Shown here piece after piece: positions 7,394 to 17,200 of a stretch of 64,000 bases of DNA (the stretch's first letter is position 1; every line of letters begins with the position of its first letter). The translations under genes were made by a program, and so were the position numbers. This DNA is from Bacteroidales bacterium (GTDB lineage Bacteria > Bacteroidota > Bacteroidia > Bacteroidales > UBA932): assembly GCA_017458145.1 (NCBI GenBank), contig JAFTGA010000006.1, forward strand, positions 1-64,000, read 5' to 3'. Under the pieces are notes generated by a model, which saw only the letters and a program-made list of their open reading frames with translations, had not been told where the DNA came from and made no database searches.

Positions 7394-8372
7394 CGCCGAT
7401 GAACTCCCGCATGATCGAGGTCGGGGGGATGGCGGCGATCTCCGCAGGCTTCAGGGCGCGGACAAACTGGAGAAAGTCCAGCAGGCTGTGCGCCTTTTCG
7501 TAGGCCGGAGAAGATTCGCTGATTCCGCACAGGAGCGGTTCCGCATAATACTTCAGCAGCGGAATATCATACAGCGTGGAGGAATTGAAGACGATGTCGG
7601 CGTTCTCCTCGTAGGGGAAGATATTCCGCTTTTCGCCGCGGCGCACGGAAGGCCAGCGCAGGATGTTGTCTTCCGGTGAAATGCCGCGTGTGCGGTTGTC
7701 CCGCACGATACGGCGCAGCAGGCGCTTGTCCGTGGTGGAACCGTGGTCCTTCTCGCCTCCCGGCAGGGCGGAGAGGGCGGAGATATAGATGTTGAAGATC
7801 CGCTCGCGCGGGATGGCGGGCGTCAGGTCCGGGTTGAGGGCGTGGATGCCTTCCATGAACAGGATATCGCCGTCCTCAAGCCGGAGCCGGTTGCCGTTGA
7901 ACACGCGGTGTCCCTCCTTGAAATCAAATTTCGGCAGTTCCACCTCCTTGCCTGCAAGCAGGTCCAGGAGCTGTTCGTTCAGGAACTTCACATCCATCGC
8001 GGCAAGCGCCTCGTAGTCCCGCTCCCCGTTCTTGTCGATCGGGGTGTCCTCCCGGTTGACAAAGTAGTTGTCCAGTTCGATCACCTTGGGCTTGAGCCCG
8101 AGCACACGGGCCTGCTGGGCGATGCGCAGCGAGGAGCTGGTCTTGCCGCTGGAGGAAGGTCCCGACATCATCACGATGCGGCAGCGGCCCCGCTTCCAGA
8201 AGATCTGGTCGGCCGCCTGGGCATACTGGCGTTCCTGCCGTGCCTCGCAGAGGTTGATCAGTTCGATGGCCTTGCCGGCATCGAGGGTTTCGTTGATTTC
8301 TTCCAGGGAGTTGATTCCGATGGCCTGGCACCATTCCTTGTACTCCGCACGCGCGGCTTCAATCTTGGTCAT
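7380..8372 (-). CDS. Uridine kinase-like nucleoside kinase, short form
   Basis: This 330-aa P-loop kinase is related to uridine kinase/phosphoribulokinase. The Walker A motif is MMSGPSSSGKTSSSLRIAQQ (about residues 68-87); ELDNYFVNREDTPIDKNGERDY and ILFMEGIHALNP follow as substrate and Walker B-like regions. Many Bacteroidales homologues are about 550 aa, with an N-terminal TGS/ThrRS-like domain. This protein starts close to the kinase domain and lacks that region. Its ATG overlaps the TGA of uvrA (ATGA), so it is read from the uvrA transcript. The start is supported by that overlap rather than by a promoter. Confidence 0.85.
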   Translation of the reverse strand: MTKIEAARAEYKEWCQAIGINSLEEINETLDAGKAIELINLCEARQERQYAQAADQIFWKRGRCRIVMMSGPSSSGKTSSSLRIAQQARVLGLKPKVIELDNYFVNREDTPIDKNGERDYEALAAMDVKFLNEQLLDLLAGKEVELPKFDFKEGHRVFNGNRLRLEDGDILFMEGIHALNPDLTPAIPRERIFNIYISALSALPGGEKDHGSTTDKRLLRRIVRDNRTRGISPEDNILRWPSVRRGEKRNIFPYEENADIVFNSSTLYDIPLLKYYAEPLLCGISESSPAYEKAHSLLDFLQFVRALKPAEIAAIPPTSIMREFIGGQTL

Positions 8373-11080
8373 AACAGTTCTTTTAAGAAAGGACCCGTGA
8401 CCGACGCCGGATCGGCGGCGATCTGTTCGGGCGTTCCGCTTGCAATGATTCTGCCTCCCGCCGCTCCTCCTTCCGGACCCATGTCGATCAGGTAGTCCAC
8501 CGATTTGAGCACGTCGAGATTGTGCTCGATCACGATGACCGTATTGCCCTGGTATACCAGGCGCTGAAGCACGGAGAGCAGGACCTTGATGTCCTCGAAG
8601 TGCAGGCCGGTCGTGGGTTCGTCAAGCATATAGAGGGTGTTGCCGGTGGCCTTGCGGGCGAGTTCGGCGGCGAGTTTCATCCGCTGGCTCTCACCGCCGG
8701 ACAGGGTCACGGCGGACTGTCCCAGATGGATGTAGCCCAGCCCAACATCCACAAGCGCCTTGAGCTTCGGGGCGATCTTGGGATGGGACTTGAAGAATTC
8801 ATAGGCCTCGCTGACGGGCATGTCCAGCACGTCACCGATGCTCTTGCCCTTGTATTTGACGGCGAGGGTGTCCTCCTTGTAGCGCTTGCCGCCGCAGGCG
8901 TCGCAGCAGACATTGACCGAGGGGAGGAAATTCATCTCGATGACCTTGATGCCCGCGCCCTTGCATTCCTCGCAGCGTCCGCCCGGGACATTGAAAGAGA
9001 AGCGTCCGGCCTTGAATCCGCGGACTTTGGCGTCGGGCGTGTCTTCGAAGAGGGCGCGGATGTCATTGAAGACCCCGGTGAAGGTGGCCGGGTTGGAACG
9101 CGGCGTGCGGCCGATCGGACTCTGGTCGATCTCGATGACTTTGTCTATGTTTTCGATCCCTTCGATCCTGTCATAAGGGAGCGGCTTTTCCTTGAAATGG
9201 TAGAACTTGCCCTTGAGGATGGGCATCAGGGTCTCGTTGATGAGCGACGACTTGCCCGATCCGCTGACGCCGCTGATACCGATCAGCAGGCCGAGCGGGA
9301 AATCTACGGTCACGCTCTTGAGGTTGTTGCCCCGGGCGCCGCACAAAGTCAGGTACAGGCCGTTCCCCCGGCGCCGGGCGGGCGGGACGCTGATTGGGTT
9401 GCGGACTTCGCGGGCCGGCCCGCTGTAGCAGATCCGGCCGCCGTTCTCCCCGGCGCCGGGGCCCACGTCCACGATCCAGTCCGCGGCGCGCATCGTCTCC
9501 TCGTCGTGCTCCACGACGATCACGGTATTGCCTTCGTCGCGCAGTTTTTTCAGCGAAGCGAGCAGTTTCCGGTTGTCCCGCTGATGCAGGCCGATGCTCG
9601 GTTCGTCGAGGATATAGATGACATTCACGAGTTTGGACCCGATCTGCGTGGCCAGGCGGATGCGCTGGCCCTCGCCGCCGGACAGGGAGGCCGTCGGGCG
9701 GTCCAGGCTCAGGTAGTCCAGCCCTACGTCCAGCAGGAAGCGGACACGGTCGGAGAGTTCCTTGAGGATGTCGCGTGCGATGGTGTTCGCCCGCTTGTCC
9801 AGGCGCTCCGGCAAGGCGTCGAGCCAGGCGGCGAGGTCGCTGATCTCCATCGCGCTGACCTCCGAGATATCCTTGCCGTCGATGCGGAAGCATCGGGTGT
9901 GGGCGCCCAGGCGCGTGCCGTGGCAGACCGGGCAGACAATTCTGTCCTCGACGTCGCCCGTCACGCCCTCCCAGTTGACCATTTCGCTCTGCGGGCCCTC
10001 GCCCACGCGGTAAAACTCGTCGGAGCCATAGACCAGCAGGGTCACCGCCTCGTCGGGCAGGGCGGCGATGGGCTCATAGAGCGAGAAATTGTGCTTGCGT
10101 GCCACGGCGCGGACCAGTTCGAATTTGCGCGAGTCGCGCAGCCGGCCCAGCGGGGCGATGCCGCCGTCCGCTACGGACTTCCCGGGATCGGGCACGATGG
10201 TGTCCATGCTCACGTCCGGGACGGTGCCGAGGCCCTTGCAGTGGGGGCAGTAGCCTTCCGGCGAATTGAAGGAGAAGGTGTGCGGGGCTGGCTCCTGAAG
10301 GGAAATGCCGTTTTCCGGATCGACCAGGTGCTTGGAATAGTGGTGCAGCGCGCCCGTCTCCATATCCAGCACGGCGAGCGAACCCTTGCCGAGGCCCAGT
10401 GCCGACGAGACGGAACTGCGCACGCGCGCCTCATCTCCGTCGGCGGGCTTGAGCTTGTCCACGACCAGCTCGATGAAATGGCCTTTGTAGCGGTCCACGG
10501 CTTCGACCTCGGCCAGTTCGCGGATCTCCCCGTCGATGCGCACCTGCAGGTAGCCCTTCTTGCGCAACTGCTCGAACAACTCGCGGTAATGGCCCTTTCG
10601 GCCGCGCACCAGGGGCGAGAGCAGCAGGCACTTGCGCCCGCGGAACTCCCGCAGGATCAGATCCACGATCTGCGCGTCGGTGTAGCGGACCATCTCCTTC
10701 CCGGTCACGGGCGAATAGGCCGTGGAGGCGCGGGCGTAGAGCAGGCGGAGGAAATCGGAGATCTCCGTGATGGTACCGACCGTGGACCGCGGATTGCTGC
10801 CGGTGGTCTTCTGCTCGATGGCGATGACCGGGCTCAGTCCCGTCACGCTCTCGACCTCGGGCTTCTCCAGGATGCCCATGAAGTGCTTGGCGTAGGGGGA
10901 GAGGGTGTTCATATAGCGGCGCTGCCCCTCCGCGTAGAGGGTATCGAAGGCAAGGGAAGACTTGCCGCTGCCGCTGATGCCCGTAATGACCACGAACTTG
11001 CGGCGCGGCAGATCTACGTCCACGTTCTGCAGATTATGCGCCCGGGCGCCGCGTATTTCGATCTTGCCTTCTTTATTCAT
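8369..11080 (-). CDS. uvrA: Excinuclease ABC subunit A
   Basis: This 903-aa ATPase recognises DNA damage in nucleotide excision repair with UvrB. It has two ABC modules. The first Walker A is GISGSGKSSLAFDTLYAEGQ near residue 35, with signature LSGGEGQRIRLATQIGSK; the second Walker A is GVSGSGKSSLINETL near residue 600, with signature LSGGESQRMKLAAEL and LDEPTTGLHF. Zinc motifs CPHCKG, CPVCHG, CEECKG and CDACGG are present. The usual first CxxC of the N-terminal zinc module appears to be missing ahead of TFSFNSPEGYCPHC, so this may be a UvrA2-like paralogue. The ATG at 11080 was chosen over an upstream TTG because a TATTTTTG box ends 9 bases before it. Confidence 0.93.
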   Translation of the reverse strand: MNKEGKIEIRGARAHNLQNVDVDLPRRKFVVITGISGSGKSSLAFDTLYAEGQRRYMNTLSPYAKHFMGILEKPEVESVTGLSPVIAIEQKTTGSNPRSTVGTITEISDFLRLLYARASTAYSPVTGKEMVRYTDAQIVDLILREFRGRKCLLLSPLVRGRKGHYRELFEQLRKKGYLQVRIDGEIRELAEVEAVDRYKGHFIELVVDKLKPADGDEARVRSSVSSALGLGKGSLAVLDMETGALHHYSKHLVDPENGISLQEPAPHTFSFNSPEGYCPHCKGLGTVPDVSMDTIVPDPGKSVADGGIAPLGRLRDSRKFELVRAVARKHNFSLYEPIAALPDEAVTLLVYGSDEFYRVGEGPQSEMVNWEGVTGDVEDRIVCPVCHGTRLGAHTRCFRIDGKDISEVSAMEISDLAAWLDALPERLDKRANTIARDILKELSDRVRFLLDVGLDYLSLDRPTASLSGGEGQRIRLATQIGSKLVNVIYILDEPSIGLHQRDNRKLLASLKKLRDEGNTVIVVEHDEETMRAADWIVDVGPGAGENGGRICYSGPAREVRNPISVPPARRRGNGLYLTLCGARGNNLKSVTVDFPLGLLIGISGVSGSGKSSLINETLMPILKGKFYHFKEKPLPYDRIEGIENIDKVIEIDQSPIGRTPRSNPATFTGVFNDIRALFEDTPDAKVRGFKAGRFSFNVPGGRCEECKGAGIKVIEMNFLPSVNVCCDACGGKRYKEDTLAVKYKGKSIGDVLDMPVSEAYEFFKSHPKIAPKLKALVDVGLGYIHLGQSAVTLSGGESQRMKLAAELARKATGNTLYMLDEPTTGLHFEDIKVLLSVLQRLVYQGNTVIVIEHNLDVLKSVDYLIDMGPEGGAAGGRIIASGTPEQIAADPASVTGPFLKELL

Positions 11081-11089
11081 AAGGGAAGA

Positions 11090-11097
11090 CAAAAATA
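11090..11097 (-). promoter_or_regulatory. -7 box of uvrA (short leader)
   Basis: TATTTTTG on the minus strand matches TAnnTTTG and is 9 bases before the uvrA ATG at 11080. It is 13 bp from the divergent TAACTTTG box at 11111. Confidence 0.5.
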
Positions 11098-11110
11098 CGA
11101 AATTTATAAG

Positions 11111-11118
11111 TAACTTTG
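11111..11118 (+). promoter_or_regulatory. -7 box of the EamA transporter gene
   Basis: TAACTTTG is an exact consensus match, 17 bases before the ATG at 11136. Confidence 0.5.
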
Positions 11119-11135
11119 TCCAATCTTATTGGATT

Positions 11136-11990
11136 ATGTGGCTTTGGATGTCAGTCTGTTCGGCCGTGCTGCTCGGTATCTATGACGTTGCCAAGAAGCA
11201 GGCCCTCAAAAAGAACGGAGTCTATTGGATTCTGCTCAGCGCCACGGCATTCACTGCCGTGTTCCTCTCCCCGTGCCTCTCGCACGGATCCCTGCAGGAC
11301 CACCTGAGCCTCGTGCTCAAGGCCGTGCTGGTCTCCACTTCCTGGGTGTCCGGGCTGATCGCCCTCCAGCATCTTCCGCTGACGACGGTCAGTACCGTCA
11401 AGGCATCCCGTCCGATGTTCGTGGTGGTCTTCTCCATCCTCCTTTTCGGAGAGCGGCTCAACCTGCTGCAATGGATCGGTGTGGGCATCGTGATGGCCGC
11501 CCTGTTCCTGAGCACCCGCTCCAACCGCCACGACACCGACAAGGAGACCACGGCCAAGGGAATGACCTGCATGATCGTTTCCGTGCTGTCCGGATCGGCC
11601 AGCGCCCTTTATGACAAGTTTATTCTCCAGCATCTCGAGCCGCTTTTTGTCCAGAGCTGGACCAATATCTACATCACTGTGCTTCTTGCCGTCGTGATTC
11701 TGGTACAGTATTTGGCAGACAAGGAGCACTTCCAGCCTTTCACCTGGGACTGGCGGATTCCGCTGATCGCCGTGCTGATCACCGCGTCCGACATGCTTTA
11801 CTTCTACTCGGTCAAGGATCCGGATGCGCTGCTTTCCGTGATTTCGATGATCCGCCGGAGTTCCGTGGTGATCACCTTCCTGTTCGGTGCCCTGGTCTTC
11901 AAGGAAGGGCACGTGAAGGACAAGGCGCTGGACCTGGTCCTGATGATGGCGGGCGTGGCCCTGCTGCTCTTCGGGTCCGTATTAATTTGA
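11136..11990 (+). CDS. EamA/DMT-family transporter
   Basis: This 284-aa inner-membrane protein has about ten hydrophobic helices arranged as two EamA repeats. The first repeat ends with TTVSTVKASRPMFVVVFSIL and LFGERLNLLQWIGVGIVMAA. The second ends with DALLSVISMIRRSSVVITFL and a GALVFKEGHVKDKALDLVLM segment. Such proteins export or import small metabolites; the substrate is unknown. The start was set at 11136, the first ATG after the promoter box; ATG 11148 is an alternative. Thirteen bases separate it from the downstream protease gene. Confidence 0.88.
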   Translation: MWLWMSVCSAVLLGIYDVAKKQALKKNGVYWILLSATAFTAVFLSPCLSHGSLQDHLSLVLKAVLVSTSWVSGLIALQHLPLTTVSTVKASRPMFVVVFSILLFGERLNLLQWIGVGIVMAALFLSTRSNRHDTDKETTAKGMTCMIVSVLSGSASALYDKFILQHLEPLFVQSWTNIYITVLLAVVILVQYLADKEHFQPFTWDWRIPLIAVLITASDMLYFYSVKDPDALLSVISMIRRSSVVITFLFGALVFKEGHVKDKALDLVLMMAGVALLLFGSVLI

Positions 11991-12002
11991 ATGTAAGCAA
12001 GT

Positions 12003-13619
12003 ATGAAACGTATCGTCCTGATCCTCGCCCTGCTCTGCGTCACGCTCGCCGCAGGGGCCCAGTCTCCCCGCTTCAAACTCGGCAAGTGGACCGAGATCCA
12101 GACCGCCATCCTGCAGGAACTCAACCGCTCCTACGTAGATTCGCTGCCCATTGACCGCATCGAGCGCCGCGGCGTGGATGCGATGCTCGCAGACCTGGAC
12201 CCCTATACCGTCTATATCCCCGAGGAGGAGAACGAGAACCTCCAGATGATGATCCACAAGACCTATGGCGGCATCGGCGCCGTGATCTACAAGCCCGACG
12301 TGCAGGGCAACGTCATCATCAACGAACCCTACGCCGGTTCCCCGGCGCAGAAGTACGGCCTGGTGTGCGGCGACGAGATTCTGGCGATCGACGGCGAGAC
12401 GGTGGCGGGCCTGACCTCGCAGCAGGCCAGCGACAAGATGCGCGGCGACCCCGGGACGAAGGTGGTCTTCCGTGTCAAGAAGCTGCGCAGCGGTGAAGTG
12501 GAGGACATCACCGTCACGCGCGAGCGCATCAAGATCAGCGACATCGAGTTCGCCGGAATGCTGGACGGCAAGGTGGGCTATATCTCCCAGAACGGCTTCT
12601 CGGACGGCGTGGGCGCCGATTTCCGCCAGAAGGTCATCGGGCTCAAGCAACAGGGGATGCAGACCCTCGTGCTCGATTTGCGAGGCAATGGCGGCGGCCT
12701 GATGAACGAAGCCGCAGAAATCGTGTCCGTGTTCGTGCCCAAGGGCTCGCTGGTCGTGTCCGCCCAGGGCCGCGAGGCCCATTCCAATTATTCGTTGCTG
12801 ACGGACAAGGATCCGGTGGATACCCGGATTCCCGTGATCGTGCTGGTGGATTCCGGCTCCGCCTCGGCCTCCGAGATCGTGGCCGGCGCCCTGCAGGACA
12901 TGGACCGCGCCACTATCATGGGCGAGCGCACCTTCGGCAAGGGCCTCGTGCAGAGCATCCGTTCCCTGCCTTATGGCGGCGAACTGAAGGTCACCACGGC
13001 CAAGTACTACACCCCGTCGGGCCGCTGTGTGCAGGCCATCGACTATGCCCAGCGCCGGGAGGACGGCAGCGTGGCGCACATTCCCGATTCGCTCACGCAC
13101 GAATTCAAGACCGCCCACGGGCGCACCGTGCGCGACGGCGGCGGCATCACGCCGGATGTCAAGCTCAAGTTCCGCGAATACAGCCGCCTGACCTATTCGC
13201 TGGTGTCCTACGGGATCATCGAGCAGTATGCCCTGGAGTTCGTGCGGAAGCATGAAAGCATCCCGGCCGTGGAGGATTTCCACCTGTCCGATGCCGATTA
13301 CGAGGATTTCATCGCCTTTGCGGGCGGCAAGGAGTTCGATTACCGCTCCTCGGCCAAAACGTATTTCGACCGGGCGAAGGAAGAGCTCAGGCGGGACGGC
13401 CTCGACGAGGCGATGAAGCCGCAGCTTGACGCCCTGGAGAAGTCGCTCAATATGGAAAAGGAAGAATTCCTGCGCCTCAAGAAAGACGAGATCATCCCTT
13501 TCATCGAGGAGGAGATTGCCGTGCGCTACTATTTCCAGGAAGCCGGCGTGAAAGTCCGTATCCGCTATGACGATGCGCTCCGCCAGGCTCTTGCCAGCGA
13601 GCGTATCAAGCAGTATTGA
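12003..13619 (+). CDS. S41-family C-terminal processing peptidase
   Basis: This 538-aa secreted or periplasmic serine protease starts with a signal peptide (MKRIVLILALLCVTLAAGAQ). After an N-terminal helical region comes a PDZ domain at about residues 85-165 (YGGIGAVIYKPDVQGNVIIN, GDEILAIDGETV). The catalytic domain has the Ser motif SGSASASEIVAGALQD near residue 285 and the general-base Lys in GERTFGKGLVQS about 30 residues later. Bacteroidales relatives are CtpA/Tsp-like. A weak TTAATTTG box at 11982-11989 may add a promoter. Its TGA overlaps the ATG of recO by one base. Confidence 0.92.
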   Translation: MKRIVLILALLCVTLAAGAQSPRFKLGKWTEIQTAILQELNRSYVDSLPIDRIERRGVDAMLADLDPYTVYIPEEENENLQMMIHKTYGGIGAVIYKPDVQGNVIINEPYAGSPAQKYGLVCGDEILAIDGETVAGLTSQQASDKMRGDPGTKVVFRVKKLRSGEVEDITVTRERIKISDIEFAGMLDGKVGYISQNGFSDGVGADFRQKVIGLKQQGMQTLVLDLRGNGGGLMNEAAEIVSVFVPKGSLVVSAQGREAHSNYSLLTDKDPVDTRIPVIVLVDSGSASASEIVAGALQDMDRATIMGERTFGKGLVQSIRSLPYGGELKVTTAKYYTPSGRCVQAIDYAQRREDGSVAHIPDSLTHEFKTAHGRTVRDGGGITPDVKLKFREYSRLTYSLVSYGIIEQYALEFVRKHESIPAVEDFHLSDADYEDFIAFAGGKEFDYRSSAKTYFDRAKEELRRDGLDEAMKPQLDALEKSLNMEKEEFLRLKKDEIIPFIEEEIAVRYYFQEAGVKVRIRYDDALRQALASERIKQY

Positions 13620-14269
13620 TGGTCCACCGCACCCAGCTGATCATCCTGAACACCACGAAGGTCGGGGAGCGTTCCCTGGTCCTGCACGCCCTCAGTCCCG
13701 ACTGGGGGCGGCGCAGTTTCATCGCGTCCGTCCCCAGGGGCGGCGGCATGGCGCTCTTCCAGCCGCTGAGCATCCTGGACGCCGAAATTACGGAGAATCC
13801 CAAGTCCGACCTCTGGCGCGCACATGCCCTTTCAGCCCGCCATCCGCTCCTCGGCATCCGGACCAGTCCCGCCAAGAATGCGATGACGCTCTTCATGAGC
13901 GAGGTGCTCTGGCGGATCGTGCGGGACGGCGCCCGGGAGGACGGCCTCTTCGAGTGGTGCGAACGCTCCGTGCTGACCCTGGACGCCCTGCCGGGCGATT
14001 ATGCCAACTACCACCTCCGCTTTCTGCTCGAACTCGCCGCCGCGCTGGGATTTTCTCCTTCGCTGGAGGACCTGGCCCCCTTTGCCGGTGAGCACCTTGC
14101 CGAAGTCCGCGCCCTGCTCCAGAGCGACTTCGGCGCCTGCATGCTCGTCCCGCTCAACGGAGCCGCCCGCAACGAAATCGCCGAGCTTCTGCTCAACTAT
14201 ATCGGCTACCACGCAGAAACCCGCATCGAGGTGCGCTCGCTGCGGGTCCTGCGGGAATTGTTCCGGTAA
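13619..14269 (+). CDS. recO: DNA repair protein RecO
   Basis: This is a 216-aa protein with an N-terminal OB-fold (HRTQLIILNTTKVGERSLVL and HALSPDWGRRSFIASV, about residues 3-40) and a helical C-terminal domain, as in RecO of the RecFOR pathway, which loads RecA on SSB-coated gaps. It is slightly shorter than typical Bacteroidales RecO (about 240 aa), and no zinc-finger cysteine cluster is visible, a loss common in the phylum. The ATG shares its A with the TGA of the S41 protease gene, so the two are co-translated. It ends 5 bases before the convergent alpha-2-macroglobulin gene. Confidence 0.85.
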   Translation: MVHRTQLIILNTTKVGERSLVLHALSPDWGRRSFIASVPRGGGMALFQPLSILDAEITENPKSDLWRAHALSARHPLLGIRTSPAKNAMTLFMSEVLWRIVRDGAREDGLFEWCERSVLTLDALPGDYANYHLRFLLELAAALGFSPSLEDLAPFAGEHLAEVRALLQSDFGACMLVPLNGAARNEIAELLLNYIGYHAETRIEVRSLRVLRELFR

Positions 14270-14274
14270 AAAAA

Positions 14275-17200
14275 CTACTTCACCTCAGTCCACTTGCCGG
14301 GCACGAGGGCGGAGATGGAGGAGTCGTACATCGCCTCGCAACTCACGGCCGGGAGGTAGAACCGTCCCGGGTAAGTGGCGGTGAGGCCGGTGGTGATGGT
14401 CACGCTCTGTCCGGCGCCCAGGTCGAAGAAGCTGTAGACGCGGTCATCGCGGAAGTCCTGATAGGTCACGCCTGCCGGGTAGGAGAAGTCCTCGCGGTTC
14501 AGCCGGTCGTTCTGGATCTCCCAGCCGGACGGGAACTTCTGCGCCAGGGCGAGGTCGCGCACGGTGGCGGAACCGGTGTTGGTCACGGTCACGACGGCCT
14601 TGAAGTTGCGGCCGCGGGAGAGCGTATCCACGCCGACGGGCTGTCCGTCAGGGCCTGTGTAGCTGATCTTCATCGACAGGCCGGAGGACTTGGCCTTCTC
14701 GCTGCCCGCCTTCGGCGTGCCGGTCACGGACACTACGGCGTGCAGGGTATTGCTGCCGGTGTTGGTGAGCTTGAGCGGCATCTTGGCTTCCGCCTTGCCC
14801 AAGGCGATGTCCTGGCTGGCGAGGGCCTTGTCGGTGGAGAGCTTGTAGGTCTTGTCCGGACCGGCCACGGAGCCGTTCACCCCGCCGCCCGCCACGGTGC
14901 GTGCGTAGTCGGAGATGGCGTAGAGCGACCAGGCGGTGGCCTGCGTGCTCATATAGTGCTGGCTGTCGTTGAGGCTGGCGGCGACCTTTTCGGCGAGTTC
15001 GAAGGCGGCTTCCTTCTGGCCCGTCAGGATCGAGGTGCGCAGGGCGATGGCCATGTTGCGGTCCTGGCTGCCGTAATAGTCATAGTAGTATCCGCTGGAG
15101 GACTCCAGGTAGGGGAGACCGCTGGTAAGCGAGGTGGCCACCTGCTTCTTGCCGTCGCTGGCGAAGGCTGCTGCAAGCATCCAGACGGCGCTGCGCGGCA
15201 TCTTCTTCGCGCCTTCGCGCAGGAGGTTCATCGCGCTGCGCTGCGGCTTCCCGGCGGTGGCGAGGGCGTAGAGGCCATAGGCCCGCACGAAGTCGCCTTC
15301 CTTCTTGTTGCTCACGACGCTGTTGGTCAGGTAGCGCACGAGGCCGGCCTTGAGGTCTGCCGGGACGGCGTAGCCCTGATTCTCCGCTTCCTGCAGGAAA
15401 TGGAGGGCGTAGGCAGAGCCGAAGGAGGATGAAGCCGTGTTGCCCGGCCAGTAGGAGAGCGATCCGTCCGGACGGCGGAAACTCTGGAGCCGACCGATCG
15501 CGGCCGTGACGTTGAAGGCGCTGCGCTTGGTCACGTGTTCGTCGCAATCCATCACCTGCGTGAGGTAGAGCTGCGGGAAGGCGCCCGAGATCGTCTGCTC
15601 AACGCAGCCGTAGGGGTACTCGATCAAGTATTTGAGGCGGCGGCCCAGGTCGATCGCCGGGATGGAGGACATCTCCACGCTGACGGAGTTCGTGCCGGGC
15701 AGGCCGAAGAGCTCCGCGGTGACGTCCTTGCTCTTGCCGGCATCCAGCAGCAGGGACTGGACGCGGGTGACGGCGGGATTGGGGTTGAGTACGTCGATCT
15801 CCACGCGGCTGACGGACTTGTCGGAGCCGCTCCGGGCGGTCACGGTCACGTGGCCGATGCCGGTCTGTTCGCCGACCTGCACCTCGAAGTATTCGACCTG
15901 CTGGCCGGCCTTCGCGGCATTGACATCCAGCGTGGACGGGCCCTTGACGGTCAGCAGGTCATCCGTCTGGATGTCAAGCTTGACATTGCCTACGCCGTCC
16001 TTGAGGGTGATGACCGTGGCGGGGATGCGGATGGTCTCGCCGAGTGAGAGCGTACGCGGGAGCGTGGCCTGGACCATCACGGGTTGGGTCACGGCCACGT
16101 TCCGGGCGGCGCTGCCCTGGGCCTTGCCGTCCGTGGCGATGACCATCGCCCGCAGGGAACCGATGTACTGCGGCACATTGATGCTGTGCGTGGCGGTCTT
16201 GCCCGCTTTCAGGTCGAAGGGACCGAGGTAGGCGACGACCGGCTTGAAGCGGTCGGCACCCTGGCGCTTCAGCGCACCGTTGCCTTCTTCGTCACCGCCG
16301 ATGGCGAACAGCTGCTCGATGTGGCCGCCGTAGGCGCCGATGACAGCGTCGTATTCATCCCAGGTGCGCACGCGCAGGGCCTCCTTGGCGTAGAAGGAAG
16401 ACCAGGCATCCGGGGTCTTGAAGCCGGTGAGCGAAAGGAGTCCCTCGTCCACGAGGGCGACGACGTAGCTCATCGCGCGGCCTTCCTGCTCCTTGACCTT
16501 GAACTGCATCGGAGCCTCGGGCTTGGTCTCGGCCGGGAGGTCGATGACCGGGTGGAGGTGCGAGGAGGCGTCTTCGACGTTGATGTTTTGGATGCCGTAC
16601 AGGCGGATCGGGGCGTCGTTGTGCACGTTGCCGTGCGGCTGGATCAGGGAGATGGTCGCATAGGCGTTCGGCATCATCTCGCGGGTGACGGGGACGCGGA
16701 TCTCGGTGCTGCCGGCGAAGCATTCCACGCGGCGGGTGCTCAGGATCCGGCCGCCCTTCTCGATGGAGACGAGGGCGCTGGCGCCGGCTGCGGAGGGGAT
16801 CGTCAGGCGGGCGGTCTCGCCGACGGCGTATTTCTCCTTGTCGATCAGGATGCTGAGCTTGGTGGAGGCTTCGGAAGCGACGGAGGCGTCGCGCTCGTTG
16901 ACCTCGCAGAGCATCGACGTGGCGTGGCCGCCGCGGGTGTCGGTGACGCGGATATAATACAGGCCGGTCGGGGCATCCTCCCAGTCATAGCTGAAACTGC
17001 CCTTGCCGCCGGAGGTGGAGAAGGTCTTCTCGAAGAGGAGTTCCTTGCTGCTGCCTGCCATATAGCTGGCAATCTGGCCGGAGGCGTCCCACCACCAGTC
17101 CCAGGACACGTGGTAGACCTCGGCGTGCAGGCCGTTGACGGCGACGCCCTTGCCGTCCGGGTTGACGGTGGCCACCTCGAACTTGTGCGGCTTGCCTGCG

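Noticed and set aside
8317..8339. TGGCAC...TTGTA resembling a sigma-54 -24/-12 promoter
   Set aside because: It lies inside the nucleoside kinase coding sequence, the spacing is off for TGGCAC-N5-TTGC, and no gene starts downstream in that direction.
8522..11113. Long open frame antisense to uvrA, and similar ones antisense to the alpha-2-macroglobulin (16084-18891) and trimodular pectinase (58167-61112)
   Set aside because: These frames arise from GC-rich codon bias on the opposite strand. Their translations show no family motifs, while the sense frames are clear known proteins.
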